From NCBI RefSeq assembly GCF_000702885.1, contig NZ_JNKO01000019.1, forward strand, positions 1 through 58,249: a DNA stretch of 58,249 bases, written 5' to 3'. The notes below the pieces were generated by a model. It saw only the letters and a list, made by a program, of their open reading frames with translations. It had not been told where the DNA came from and did no database searches. This document shows, one piece after another, positions 1 to 8,498 of the stretch. Source of the stretch: Oribacterium sp. P6A1. Its GTDB lineage: Bacteria; Bacillota; Clostridia; Lachnospirales; Lachnospiraceae. The translations under genes were made by a program, and so were the position numbers. Within the stretch, counting starts at the first letter, position 1. Every line of letters starts with the position of its first letter.

Positions 1-423
1 AAAAAACATTTACAAGTTTATACCGGAAGATGTTCATTGCAGAAATTCCTTTTTGCTTTTCAGCGTTACACTTATGGAGTACATCCCTAACTTTAAAAAC
101 TGAAATAAAATCTGAAATTGAGCAATTAATTTCTTCCTCTGTGTGCTGTCCCTGTGATAAGATATGCATATGGCGTAAGTCCTTTCTTGGTAAATGTTTT
201 GTCGCAAATCCATTATACCTTATTTGAAAGTGACCTATGCCTTTTTTATTGTCTGAAGTATAGAGTTTTCAAGGTGCATCACACCTTTTGGGTGTGGGAA
301 GTTTGAGTTAAGTGTCTCTAAACTCCGGCCAATTCTGTTTTAGAATTCTTTTTCTTCTATATTAATAATATAATTCGTCTATCAGAATCTGTACTGCATT
401 TTAATTATAAAAAAATATATTTT
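1..423. other. Intergenic stretch, no supported gene
   Basis: AT-rich sequence upstream of the window's first gene, which is transcribed leftward and ends at 424. Short open frames here have no ribosome binding site and no recognisable protein character. A small hairpin (CACACC/GGTGTG, about 281-297) and a weak AT-rich stem followed by Ts near 332-356 are visible; neither is strong enough to call a terminator. Confidence 0.5.
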
Positions 424-1440
424 TTACTTCTTATATAGAAGCCAGTCAACAGCACGTTCAAACCAATCGGCAACATGAATATCCGGATATCTTCCTTTAT
501 CCGGCGTCTCAACTTCCTTAGTCGCAAGACTGAGTCCATGTACACCTGAGGGATACATATGATACTCTGCTTTGATATCATGCTCTATCATGGCATTTAC
601 CAATAAGAGAGAATTCTGAACCGGTACAGAGTCATCTGTCATAGTCTGCCAGATAAAAGCCTCCGGAGTGGTTTCATGTACCTGAAGTTCTAAAGAGAAC
701 CACCTGAGAGCCCTTTCATAATCCGTATCGTCTCCATACTTATCTACGAAATCCTTCCTTTTACCAAGAAGTCTTTCGAAACTGCCTCTATGAGCGTATT
801 CCCCAGAACTGATCACCGGGTATCCAAGTATCATTCCATCCGCTCTGAAAAGTTCACTTAACTTATTCTGATAAGCCTGCAATTCTTCTGAAGATATCAT
901 ACTTTCTTTTTCTTCAGTACTGTACCGATTTCCATGATCTTCTTTTTTCAGAAAAGCTATAACATCTTCAAACAGAGCATGTCCGTTCCAGTCTACATCA
1001 TCATAATGTATTCCAACGGAAGCTGCACAGTGTGCTCCGGCACTGAAACCGCACAGATATACAGGCTCCCCGGGAAATAGTCTTTTCGTTTCGGCTATTG
1101 CCCATGCAGCCTGCTTTAACGGACGTAATCCCAATATCTCACTTTCACAGTCATATCGCAATATGAGTGCTCTGAAACCATACCTGTTAAATGCTTTGAC
1201 TACGGGTTCTCCTTCTCTGTCACTTAACCAGCTGTACCCTCCTCCCGGGAACACAATAATGGTGCCGGATTGTTTTCCGCCATGAAGGGCAGCATCATAA
1301 TTACGTAGTATTTCTTCTTCCGAAAATCGGGCCTTGTTATATGTTTCAGAAATCACACCCGGTAAAATTCCACTATTAAGTTTATCTTCCTGCTTCTCAT
1401 CATAAACCAGTTCTGCGTCAAATATTCCTTTTATCGTCAT
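424..1440 (-). CDS. Alpha/beta hydrolase, acetyl-esterase-like
   Basis: 338-residue serine hydrolase. An oxyanion-hole strand (VFPGGGYSWL) near residue 65 is followed by the nucleophile elbow GFSAGAH near residue 130. A late Asp (TDDSVP) and a His (SGVHGLS) complete the triad. This layout is that of small carbohydrate acetyl esterases and BD-FAE-like enzymes that remove acetyl groups from plant polysaccharide fragments; the substrate is inferred from the family only. There is no signal peptide, so it should act in the cytoplasm on imported oligosaccharides. An AAAGGTGG ribosome binding site precedes the ATG at 1440. It lies 22 bp downstream of a cupin gene on the same strand, probably in one transcript. 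Confidence 0.85.
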   Translation of the reverse strand: MTIKGIFDAELVYDEKQEDKLNSGILPGVISETYNKARFSEEEILRNYDAALHGGKQSGTIIVFPGGGYSWLSDREGEPVVKAFNRYGFRALILRYDCESEILGLRPLKQAAWAIAETKRLFPGEPVYLCGFSAGAHCAASVGIHYDDVDWNGHALFEDVIAFLKKEDHGNRYSTEEKESMISSEELQAYQNKLSELFRADGMILGYPVISSGEYAHRGSFERLLGKRKDFVDKYGDDTDYERALRWFSLELQVHETTPEAFIWQTMTDDSVPVQNSLLLVNAMIEHDIKAEYHMYPSGVHGLSLATKEVETPDKGRYPDIHVADWFERAVDWLLYKK

Positions 1441-1462
1441 GAGACCACCTTTGGCAAGACCT

Positions 1463-1816
1463 TCAATCCTTTACAAAATCCTCTCTATAAGGCGCAAACA
1501 CATCTATAAGCTGTCCTTCTTCAAGACATACACAGCCATGTTCTACCCCGTTTGTTTTCAGAAGAGTATCCCCTTCCGTAACGATATGCTTCTCTCCATC
1601 TATTTCAAATTCGAATTTACCGGATTTTATATATGTAATCTGGGTGTGGGGATGATGATGAAGTTTTCCCACAGCTTCTTTTTTAAAGGTATTTTCTACT
1701 ACCATTACATCATCGGAATAAGCAAGCACTCTCTTTGTAACACCTTCTCCTCCGGATTCAACAGGCACATCCTTATAAAATACCCATCTTTCATTTTTGT
1801 GTTCATGATTCAACAT
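1463..1816 (-). CDS. Cupin-domain protein
   Basis: 117-residue single-domain cupin. The first cupin motif is visible as GKLHHHPHTQITYIKSGKFEFE and the second as GDTLLKTNGVEHGCVCLEEG, giving a plausible metal site from the clustered histidines, Gln and the later His. Small stand-alone cupins of this kind act as sugar or lipid-related isomerases, dioxygenases or sensors; nothing here fixes the role. An ATG at 1834 exists, but a perfect AGGAGG lies between it and the ATG at 1816, so the later start is chosen. It is followed after 22 bp by the esterase gene, suggesting a shared carbohydrate-related job. Confidence 0.8.
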   Translation of the reverse strand: MLNHEHKNERWVFYKDVPVESGGEGVTKRVLAYSDDVMVVENTFKKEAVGKLHHHPHTQITYIKSGKFEFEIDGEKHIVTEGDTLLKTNGVEHGCVCLEEGQLIDVFAPYREDFVKD

Positions 1817-1979
1817 TTCATTTCCTCCTATCATAATTCCACATTTTCTTTGCTTTGTTATTTTCTTTATTTTACATCCAGGTATACCGGTTTACAATAA
1901 ATGTTTGTTTTCTCACCTGTCATGAATTTGTAACAGTGCTTATGAATTTTGATAATGTGTAAATGTAATTCTTCTGTGT

Positions 1980-1985
1980 TATAAT
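1980..1985 (+). promoter_or_regulatory. Extended -10 promoter element
   Basis: TATAAT preceded directly by TGT (extended -10), 38 bp upstream of the ATG at 2024. No good -35 hexamer is seen at 17 bp, as expected for an extended -10 promoter. Inferred only from consensus. Confidence 0.5.
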
Positions 1986-2023
1986 TTAAATAATTATAAG
2001 CTTTTTTTACGAGAGGAAGCATT

Positions 2024-2458
2024 ATGACATCAATAGACGAAGAGAAATCATTCCTTGAAAGCGAGCTTGAATCAATGAATATTCCGGAGTATCAGGATAC
2101 CGATCAGGAAGGGGAGCACTCTGTACATGAGCCTACAAATTCAGAGCTTTTGGCAGAAATCAAAAAAAACCGTCAGCTTATAGGCTACACTCTTTTTTTC
2201 TCCATTATTACACTTTTGATCTTTTTAGGCGTAAGTTACTATCTTTATAACATAGTCATTTCCTATAAAGCTGAGATAGATGAAGCCTTTGAGACCATGA
2301 AAAAAATTGATGCCATGGTTGAACAGCTGGAAGCGGACTACGGAGGATACAGTCGAAAAATCGATGATTTTTTCAAAACAGTGGATGAATTAAAGGCAAA
2401 TCTTGATAACCTTAACAGAGTTTTGGGATCATTATCAAACCTTCGACTCCCGTTCTGA
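2024..2458 (+). CDS. Small membrane protein with coiled coil, function unknown
   Basis: 144 residues. An acidic N-terminal tail (about 1-45) precedes one hydrophobic helix around residues 53-78 (YTLFFSIITLLIFLGVSYYL). A C-terminal segment with heptad-like spacing follows (MKKIDAMVEQLEADYGG and VDELKANLDNLNRVL). The Lys/Arg-rich stretch just before the helix suggests that the N-terminus is cytoplasmic and the coiled coil lies outside. It is not recognised as a named family. An AGAGGA ribosome binding site and an extended -10 element precede it, so it is probably transcribed alone or together with the downstream phosphatase. Confidence 0.7.
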   Translation: MTSIDEEKSFLESELESMNIPEYQDTDQEGEHSVHEPTNSELLAEIKKNRQLIGYTLFFSIITLLIFLGVSYYLYNIVISYKAEIDEAFETMKKIDAMVEQLEADYGGYSRKIDDFFKTVDELKANLDNLNRVLGSLSNLRLPF

Positions 2459-2574
2459 TACTATCAGGAACATTTGTATCACTCCATAAAATGCTGTCTG
2501 CCTGTTTTTCACATAAATCCGGCTTTATAGCAGTATTTCCGAATTTAAATTACCGGTATCGGGAGATTCATATT

Positions 2575-3225
2575 ATGGAACTTTATATAATCCGACATGG
2601 GGAAACCATGTGGAATCGCCAGCACCGCCTTCAGGGACATACAGATATTCCTCTGAATGACGCCGGGCTGGCAGGTGCCCGTATTGCTTCAGAAGCATTA
2701 AAACATATTCATTTTGATCATGTTTTTTCAAGCCCTCTTATTCGGGCACGTAAAACTGCAGAAATAATAATCAAGCATTATAACGATCTGAACATTGAAA
2801 TATCCGAAGATCTTAAAGAAATTTCTTTTGGAATAGCCGAGGGTGTGGATCTGAGCGGTGAAACGCTATATAAAGAATCGGATAAACTCTTATTATCCCA
2901 TATAAAGGACTGGTTTAAGGATCCTGAAAAGGTATCTCCCATTCCCGGCGGCGAATCGGTTACAGACATAAAAAAACGCATCGGACATTTTCTTGAAACT
3001 GATATTTATCCCTATGAAGGTACCTATCAAAATGTTCTCATTACTGCCCACGGAGGTATAGTGAGAGCCCTGGAATGTGTCATCAACGATCTTTCTGATC
3101 ATGATTTTTGGAACGGACCTATAGTTCCAAACTGCGGAGCTCTCGTGGTTTCTTTGGAAAACGGTGAACTCAGAATCAAAAAAGTACTTGATCTCATCAA
3201 CAGTAGCAAAAAAGACGTATGGTAA
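2575..3225 (+). CDS. Histidine phosphatase family protein
   Basis: 216 residues of the phosphoglycerate-mutase-like superfamily. The catalytic LYIIRHGETMWN motif is at the N-terminus with the phosphohistidine in RHGE. The second Arg lies in SSPLIRARKTAEII, and the second His in VLITAHGGIVRALE. Length and motif order match cofactor-independent small-molecule phosphatases such as CobC/PhoE/GpmB types; the substrate cannot be told. The frame is open from 2491, but the ATG at 2575 has a GGGAG site and places the RHG motif about 9 residues from the start, as in the family. The stop codon lies inside the loop of the downstream terminator. Confidence 0.85.
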   Translation: MELYIIRHGETMWNRQHRLQGHTDIPLNDAGLAGARIASEALKHIHFDHVFSSPLIRARKTAEIIIKHYNDLNIEISEDLKEISFGIAEGVDLSGETLYKESDKLLLSHIKDWFKDPEKVSPIPGGESVTDIKKRIGHFLETDIYPYEGTYQNVLITAHGGIVRALECVINDLSDHDFWNGPIVPNCGALVVSLENGELRIKKVLDLINSSKKDVW

Positions 3226-3246
3226 CTTTTGCCATACGTCTTTTTT
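3208..3246. terminator. Bidirectional intrinsic terminator
   Basis: A perfect 15-bp stem AAAAAAGACGTATGG / CCATACGTCTTTTTT, with A and T runs on either side. It serves the phosphatase (+) and the convergent hydrogenase (-). Confidence 0.9.
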
Positions 3247-3277
3247 ATAGTGGCTGACCACTTTTTATTCTATTTTT

Positions 3278-4774
3278 TCAGCTCTCACTGTGAGGCTTTG
3301 ACATCTCGCCTCTTATCATAGAGAACTTATCCATAGGATAATTCTTTAAGTTATCAAGAATCTTTCTGTCATCTGCCTGATTAAGAAGTTCCTGACGGGA
3401 CTTTCTGATCTCAAGCTCTGTCTTGTGCTTTGAAGGACCGCCTACACAACCGCCTTCACATACCATTCCCTCGATGAAATCCTCAGGAAGCTTACCCATC
3501 TTGAGAAGTGAAAGTGCAGTGATACATTCCTTACCGCCTGCTGCCGCACGAAGCTGAATACCTGACGCATCCTGATTGCGCTCTCTCATAACTTCCATAA
3601 CAGCATTTGCAACTCCACCTGAACTTGCAAAGCTCTTGCCCCAGATAGAGGACTCCTGATATGGATCAACTACAGGCTTGAGCTCAACGTCCTTGGATCT
3701 CATAAGTGCCTGCATCTCACCGAAGGTCATGACATAATCGGCATTGTCCTTGATTCCCATCTCATGAGCCTCAGACTTCTTTGCGATACAAGGTCCGATA
3801 AATACAGTCTTGCAGCCCGGATGGATAGCCTTTAAATATCTGGAAATAGCACACATAGGTGATACTGTCTCTGACATATTCTCGTGGAACTGCTCAGGAT
3901 AATGCATTCTCAGCATATTAATAAATGCCGGACAACATGATGTAGTCATCTTCTTGCCTTCCTGACGTGCCTCATACCACTCCTCTGCCTCATAAGCTGC
4001 AGTCATATCTCCACCAAGTCCGACTTCAACCATATCAGTGAATCCAACATTTTTTAATGCTTCTCTGATGGATCCCATGGTGATATCCTTACCGAACTGA
4101 CCCTCTATAGCAGGAGCACACATTGCATAAACTTCCTTACCTTCCTTGATATCCTTGATGATATCAAGAACATCCAGTTTGGATGCGATAGCTCCGAAAG
4201 GACAACTGTGTATACACTGTCCGCATCTGATGCACTTCTTATCATCAATTTTACAAATGCCGTTCTCATCGTATGTAATAGCATTTACCGGACATGGCTT
4301 ACGACATGGTCTTACAAGGTGAGCAATTGCACCGTATGGACATGCATTGGCACACATTCCGCACTCCTTACATTTATTGGGATCAATATGAGCTCTCTGA
4401 TCTCCCATTGTGATAGCTCCGAAACGGCAACTGTTCATACATGCCTTTCCAAGGCAAAGACGACAGTTATCTGTTACTGTATATGAAGAAAGCGGACACT
4501 CCTCACATGCAGGATCAATAACCTGAATAATGTTAGAATTAGGCTCAGTGGCATATGGGTTCGCATCAAGGTTCTCCGTAAGGCGGATACGCCATCTGAG
4601 AATTTCTCTCTCTTTGTAAACACAGCACCTCCATGTGGCATGTGGTCCCGGTGACAGAGACATAATCAACTCGTTCTCAGCCTGCTCCCCCAGTCTGTCT
4701 TCCCAAGCAGCCTTTGCTAATCCTTGAATGACGTTGTGCTTTAACTCTATAGCACCCTTATCATTTGTTACCAT
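3278..4774 (-). CDS. Monomeric [FeFe] hydrogenase, group-B-like
   Basis: 498-residue iron-only hydrogenase. An N-terminal cysteine-rich region (about 90-195) carries several CxxC and CxxCxxC...CP motifs for 4Fe-4S clusters, including CKECGMCANACP and CIRCGQCIHSCP. The H-cluster domain follows: L1 TTSCCPAF (C280, C281), L2 GPCIAKKSE (C329) and L3 EGMVCEGGCVGGP (C439, C443). All expected cluster cysteines are present. L1 ends in F and L3 lacks the usual GGG, which fits group B/C-like enzymes rather than classic group A. Known family role: reversible proton reduction with ferredoxin in fermentation, or H2 sensing. The frame extends to 4792, but AGGAGG sits just before the ATG at 4774. Confidence 0.88.
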   Translation of the reverse strand: MVTNDKGAIELKHNVIQGLAKAAWEDRLGEQAENELIMSLSPGPHATWRCCVYKEREILRWRIRLTENLDANPYATEPNSNIIQVIDPACEECPLSSYTVTDNCRLCLGKACMNSCRFGAITMGDQRAHIDPNKCKECGMCANACPYGAIAHLVRPCRKPCPVNAITYDENGICKIDDKKCIRCGQCIHSCPFGAIASKLDVLDIIKDIKEGKEVYAMCAPAIEGQFGKDITMGSIREALKNVGFTDMVEVGLGGDMTAAYEAEEWYEARQEGKKMTTSCCPAFINMLRMHYPEQFHENMSETVSPMCAISRYLKAIHPGCKTVFIGPCIAKKSEAHEMGIKDNADYVMTFGEMQALMRSKDVELKPVVDPYQESSIWGKSFASSGGVANAVMEVMRERNQDASGIQLRAAAGGKECITALSLLKMGKLPEDFIEGMVCEGGCVGGPSKHKTELEIRKSRQELLNQADDRKILDNLKNYPMDKFSMIRGEMSKPHSES

Positions 4775-4819
4775 TCTTTTCCTCCTGTGCAATTACACAC
4801 ATATTTCATTAACATGAAC

Positions 4820-4843
4820 ATAAATATAGTCATCTATATTTAT
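4820..4843. promoter_or_regulatory. Perfect inverted repeat, operator candidate
   Basis: ATAAATATAG - TCAT - CTATATTTAT, a perfect 10-bp inverted repeat with a 4-bp spacer, 45 bp upstream of the hydrogenase start. Position and symmetry suit a dimeric regulator site or an AT-rich leader hairpin. It matches neither the Rex nor the Fnr consensus that I know. Confidence 0.4.
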
Positions 4844-5253
4844 ACCGTCCGAAAAATCAATTTAATTAATGAAATAATGAAATAATATGACTCAAACCGA
4901 TCAAAGGTTCCTGACTCCCTGTTCGGCATTTGGATTATATCATCTAACACGGATTTCCACCATCCATTTGATATAAATATAGCAATCTGAACATTATTTT
5001 ATTTAGTACTTTCTCTGTTTAAATAAATCAAAATTATTCTATGATTACCAATTTGCCTGAGTTATAACTATAAGTATAAAATCTTTCTTTTAAATTGCTT
5101 TAAAGAGTAACTTTCTTTAAACTGAAATATCATAATTCCATGCTGATTTATTCACACTATATTTCCGGGGTATTAAAAAATTATCCCTTATATAATGAAT
5201 CAACATATTTTTAGCGAAATTTTATAAAGACATTTTAGATTGGATAGTAAAAA
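4844..5253. other. Divergent intergenic region without visible gene
   Basis: AT-rich spacer between the divergent hydrogenase and rsmJ genes. It must hold both promoters, but no clear -35/-10 pair stands out. I see no coding frame with a ribosome binding site. Confidence 0.4.
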
Positions 5254-6081
5254 ATGATTCTCAATACAAAATTATTGCTTTATTCCGATTCAGAATCCAA
5301 TATTGAACGGTTAAAGTTTTTATCGAAAAGATTAGATATTTCATACACGACAAATAAAGCTGAATTGGATTCCTATATGACTGACGATTTACCCCCTTCC
5401 GATAATTCCGCTGATCTTTACGATAAAAAATCGCGCCTTTACCTGAAACTTGATGATGACGGTCTATCTCTGACAGATGGCAATCACTGTCTCAGGGGTG
5501 ACTTTACGGATAATCTTTCAAGACTTAAACAGTCAAACCTGGAGCGGGAAATGCTGGTTAAAGCAGCAAAATTAAAGAACCTTGATCATACCCCTGTGCT
5601 TATTGATGCCACAGCCGGAATGGGTGAGGACTCTTTACTCCTGGCCGCATCGGGATTTCATGTAATGCTTTACGAATATGACCCCATAATCGCATCGTTG
5701 CTTGAAGACACACTTTTACGTGCAAAATCGGTACAAGAACTGAGCGATATTGTTTCCCGCATGGAACTTCATATCGAAAATAGTATATATGCAATGAATA
5801 ATCCGGATATTTCTCCGGATATCATACTGCTGGATCCTATGTTCCCCGCCAGAACAAAAAGCTCCCTTGTAAAGAAGAAATTTCAGCTTTTGCAGCAGCT
5901 TGAGCCTCCTTGCTCCGATGCCAATGAACTTTTGATGGCTGCCATTTCGGCAAAACCGCAAAAGATAGTCATTAAACGTCCTGTCAAGGGTCCTTATCTT
6001 GCCGACATCAAACCGGATTATTCATATTCAGGCAAGGCCATACGTTATGACTGCATTCTACCGGGTACAAGAAGGTTCTGA
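5254..6081 (+). CDS. rsmJ: 16S rRNA m2G methyltransferase RsmJ family
   Basis: 275-residue class I SAM-dependent methyltransferase. The N-terminal part includes LKLDDDGLSL and LRGDFTDNLSRLKQ, followed by the SAM-binding LIDATAGMGEDSLLLAASG (about 115-135). The characteristic LLDPMFPARTKSSLVKKK motif lies near residue 190. This set is diagnostic of the RsmJ/YhiQ family, which methylates a guanine in helix 45 of 16S rRNA in E. coli; the same target here is inferred. Overall length is close to the family norm. The ribosome binding site is weak (GGATAG). It stands alone, upstream of rpoD. Confidence 0.85.
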   Translation: MILNTKLLLYSDSESNIERLKFLSKRLDISYTTNKAELDSYMTDDLPPSDNSADLYDKKSRLYLKLDDDGLSLTDGNHCLRGDFTDNLSRLKQSNLEREMLVKAAKLKNLDHTPVLIDATAGMGEDSLLLAASGFHVMLYEYDPIIASLLEDTLLRAKSVQELSDIVSRMELHIENSIYAMNNPDISPDIILLDPMFPARTKSSLVKKKFQLLQQLEPPCSDANELLMAAISAKPQKIVIKRPVKGPYLADIKPDYSYSGKAIRYDCILPGTRRF

Positions 6082-6096
6082 TCTTGTTTTTCTTCC

Positions 6097-6182
6097 TATC
6101 TTCAGCCCATACAAAAGTAAAGTACTATGGGTTGAAGATATTTACTCTTATAAAATGCCAGGATGTACAGATTCTCTGTACA
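6097..6182 (+). other. Two strong hairpins in the rsmJ-rpoD spacer
   Basis: The first stem pairs 6097-6111 (TATCTTCAGCCCATA) with 6126-6140, 15 pairs with one G-U. The second is TGTACAGA-TTC-TCTGTACA at 6164-6182. Neither is followed by a T run, so they are not standard terminators; they may protect the rsmJ 3' end or belong to a small RNA. The rest of 6183-6404 is AT-rich and shows no supported gene. Confidence 0.45.
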
Positions 6183-6404
6183 GTACCCCAAGCTTTATTG
6201 TATGCATATACTTCTCTTCCGGTCAGTGCTGTATTTTATGTCAGTATCGTACAATTTTTTTATACTGTCATTTCAGCATCTGTTATATCTTTTTCCATTT
6301 ATATCCTACTTGTACACTCAGCACAAATTCTCACCTCCTCCTATATCTTTTTTAAACAATGTAACGTATCTTCTTTTGCACTTATTAAAATACAATAAAA
6401 GCGA

Positions 6405-6433
6405 TTCTCACCATGAGCGGTTTAGTCTATAAT
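6405..6433 (+). promoter_or_regulatory. Probable rpoD promoter
   Basis: TTCTCA, 17-bp spacer, TATAAT, with the -10 ending 52 bp before the rpoD start. The -35 matches 4 of 6 positions. Confidence 0.6.
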
Positions 6434-6485
6434 ACGTGAGTTGCTCAAAAACCGACGTACAAATTAATGTGACTTATAACAAATT

Positions 6486-7745
6486 ATGGACAAAAAAACC
6501 TTAGATCCGCTTGCATTTAAAAGCATCTTAAAAACACTTAATTCATTGAAAAAAGCTCAGAGTGGAGTTATTTCCGAACGGCAGCTGACTGATTCTTTTT
6601 TAGAATATGATGTGACCGAAGACCAGATGACAAATATCCGTGAATATCTTTCCACTCAGGATATCATCATTTCGAACAAAATACCCGGTAAAAGCCCTTC
6701 AACAGTGTCATCCTCTGTATCGCCTTCTCAGGCTACTGTTACAGCCGAAAACAGGACAGAATCTTCAGATGAATTCGAGGATTCTGACGAAAACGGTGAA
6801 ATCTCAGAAGAAGACATCATCAGTGATGATGATTTTTCCGATGATGATCTTTCTGACGAGGATAAGGACGCCAGAAGCATTAATATTGATTCTTTGAAGA
6901 GTATCGAATCAATAAGCACCGATGATCCTGTACGTATTTATCTTAAGCAGATAGGAATTTATCCATTGCTTTCAAAAGAAGAGGAATATGCCCTTGCATG
7001 TCGCTCAAGAGACGGTGATTCATACGCAAAGTCACGTCTTATCGAGTCAAACCTGAGACTGGTCGTTTCTGTAGCCAAGCACTATGTGGGAAGAGGTATG
7101 AATTTCCTTGACCTTATTCAGGAAGGCAATCTGGGACTTATGCATGGCATAGATAAGTTTGATCCGGATAAGGGATTCAAGCTTTCCACTTACGTTACAT
7201 GGTGGATAAAACAGTCTATCATTCGTTCCCTTGCGGATCATTCTCGTACTATCAGAGTTCCGGTACATGTTGTTGAACTTATCAATAAAACCAAGCGTAT
7301 TTCCAGAGAAATGTCTTTGGAGCTTGGTCATGAGCCTTCATTAGAGGAACTTGCAGAGCGTATGAATCTCAGTTCAGAAAGAATTGCCGAGATCCTTTCC
7401 TATGACAATGGTCTCACGTCTCTGGACAGCAAGGTAGGTGATGACGAAGATTCAGAGCTTTCAAACTTTGTTAAGGATGACAAGATTATAAGTCCTGAGC
7501 AGAACGCAAATCATATTATGATGCGCGAGGAACTTGACAAAACACTGGGTATTCTTACCGATAAAGAAAAGACTGTAATTGAATACCGTTATGGTCTCAT
7601 AGACGGACAGGAACGCACTCTTGAGGAGATAGGTCAGATGTATGGTCTCACACGTGAACGTATACGTCAGATCGAATCAAAGGCTATACGTAAGCTTCAG
7701 AATCCAAAATATAAGAGAATGCTCACAGGTTTCCTCGAAGACTGA
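6486..7745 (+). CDS. rpoD: Primary RNA polymerase sigma factor RpoD/SigA
   Basis: 419 residues. A region-1.1-like N-terminus (about 10-65) is followed by an unusually acidic Asp/Glu/Ser linker (about 85-130). Region 1.2 starts at DPVRIYLKQIG. Region 2 has NLRLVVSVAKHYVGRGM, FLDLIQEGNLGLMHGIDKFD and STYVTWWIKQSI for core binding, -10 recognition and melting. Region 3 follows, and region 4 ends with LEEIGQMYGLTRERIRQIE, the -35-reading helix-turn-helix. This is the housekeeping sigma of the sigma-70 family. The start at 6486 has no recognisable Shine-Dalgarno sequence despite a good promoter upstream. A T-rich terminator follows 44 bp after the stop, so the gene is probably monocistronic. Confidence 0.95.
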   Translation: MDKKTLDPLAFKSILKTLNSLKKAQSGVISERQLTDSFLEYDVTEDQMTNIREYLSTQDIIISNKIPGKSPSTVSSSVSPSQATVTAENRTESSDEFEDSDENGEISEEDIISDDDFSDDDLSDEDKDARSINIDSLKSIESISTDDPVRIYLKQIGIYPLLSKEEEYALACRSRDGDSYAKSRLIESNLRLVVSVAKHYVGRGMNFLDLIQEGNLGLMHGIDKFDPDKGFKLSTYVTWWIKQSIIRSLADHSRTIRVPVHVVELINKTKRISREMSLELGHEPSLEELAERMNLSSERIAEILSYDNGLTSLDSKVGDDEDSELSNFVKDDKIISPEQNANHIMMREELDKTLGILTDKEKTVIEYRYGLIDGQERTLEEIGQMYGLTRERIRQIESKAIRKLQNPKYKRMLTGFLED

Positions 7746-7788
7746 TACAGTCATTTAAATATCAGAATACATCCGGCTCACAGCTTTA

Positions 7789-7821
7789 CACCCGAAAGGT
7801 TTTCCTGACGGGTGTTTTTTT
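7789..7821 (+). terminator. rpoD terminator
   Basis: CACCCG stem with CGGGTG around a 14-nt loop, followed by seven Ts, 44 bp after the rpoD stop. Confidence 0.85.
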
Positions 7822-7899
7822 ATATCCTGAATATTCATATTACATTTCCAATATAACCTGACTGGTTGCCAGATATATAACCCATAATCTTATTGTAGT

Positions 7900-7991
7900 A
7901 GTAGGGAAAATACGCCCTACTCGATTCCACGTTGGCCTTCACTGTGCTATTGTACAAAGCACAACGCACGCGTGAAGGCCTTATTGCGAAT
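7900..7991 (-). repeat. Palindromic intergenic repeat, copy 1
   Basis: Contains AGTAGGG (7900-7906) paired with CCCTACT (7915-7921), then CGATTCCACG. A long inner hairpin follows: GGCCTTCAC at 7934-7942 with GTGAAGGCC at 7972-7980, and TGTGCT/AGCACA nested inside. It ends with GCCTTATTGCGAATAAAAA. The outer parts closely match 8578-8640. In leftward transcription it follows directly after the CAP-gene terminator. Confidence 0.65.
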
Positions 7992-8026
7992 AAAAAAAGC
8001 TTTACCCTTTTCAGAGGTAAAGCTTT
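7992..8026 (-). terminator. Terminator of the CAP-domain gene
   Basis: An 11-bp stem AAAGCTTTACC / GGTAAAGCTTT, with a T run on the minus strand (As at 7992-7998), 22 bp beyond the stop codon. Confidence 0.85.
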
Positions 8027-8047
8027 ATATGTCTTATATTTTAAAAA

Positions 8048-8479
8048 TCAGATTCCGAACTCCTGTGCCCAATATGTCTTTCCATCCTTAGTTGTTGTTG
8101 ATATAGCACATGTATTGTAGTTTGCGCTTAAGATGTTTGCTCTGTGTGAAGGAGAAGCCATCCATGCATCAACAACTTCATCAGCTGAATTATATCCCTT
8201 GGCAAGATTCTCGCCCCAGACATTATTTGCATCTACTGTATAGAAATCAGATCCATCCAGTCTCTGATGTGAGAACTTCTGTGTGATCTCACCAACTCTT
8301 ACTGTTGATGCGCCTTCAAGAGATGCGCTGTACTTAACTTCTGAAAGTCCGTTTGCCAATCTTATCTGATTAACCTTTGCAAGTGCCTCAGCTTCTAAAT
8401 TTGTCTGTGCAAAAGCTGAAACTGACATCATAACTACTAAACTTATAACTGCAACTATTGATCTAACGAGGTTCTTCAT
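8048..8479 (-). CDS. Secreted CAP/SCP-domain protein
   Basis: 143 residues. A signal peptide covers about residues 1-24 (LVRSIVAVISLVVMMSVSAFA, cleavage after AFA). One compact CAP domain follows, starting EALAKVNQIRLANGLSEV, with SHQRLDG, VWGENLAKGY, VVDAWMASPSHRANIL and YWAQEFG. These are the usual CAP signature His, Glu and Pro-Ser-His-Arg positions of YkwD-like bacterial proteins. The family is extracellular; its biochemical role in bacteria is mostly unknown. An AAGGAT site precedes the ATG. The gene sits directly behind a c-di-GMP-I riboswitch, with a second copy farther upstream, so its expression is very likely tied to c-di-GMP level and hence to a motile/sessile decision. Confidence 0.9.
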   Translation of the reverse strand: MKNLVRSIVAVISLVVMMSVSAFAQTNLEAEALAKVNQIRLANGLSEVKYSASLEGASTVRVGEITQKFSHQRLDGSDFYTVDANNVWGENLAKGYNSADEVVDAWMASPSHRANILSANYNTCAISTTTKDGKTYWAQEFGI

Positions 8480-8498
8480 ATTTTTTATCCTTTCAAGT

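Noticed and set aside
30-227. Open frame of 65 codons at the left edge
   Set aside because: No ribosome binding site and no protein-like character.
6280-6350. Leftward AGGAGGAGG followed by 11-13-codon frames
   Set aside because: The site is striking, but the peptides are tiny and overlapping, with no promoter or family pattern; not supportable as genes.
5999-6432. Overlapping rightward open frames after rsmJ
   Set aside because: They arise from T-rich non-coding sequence in three frames, lack ribosome binding sites and cover strong hairpins and the rpoD promoter.
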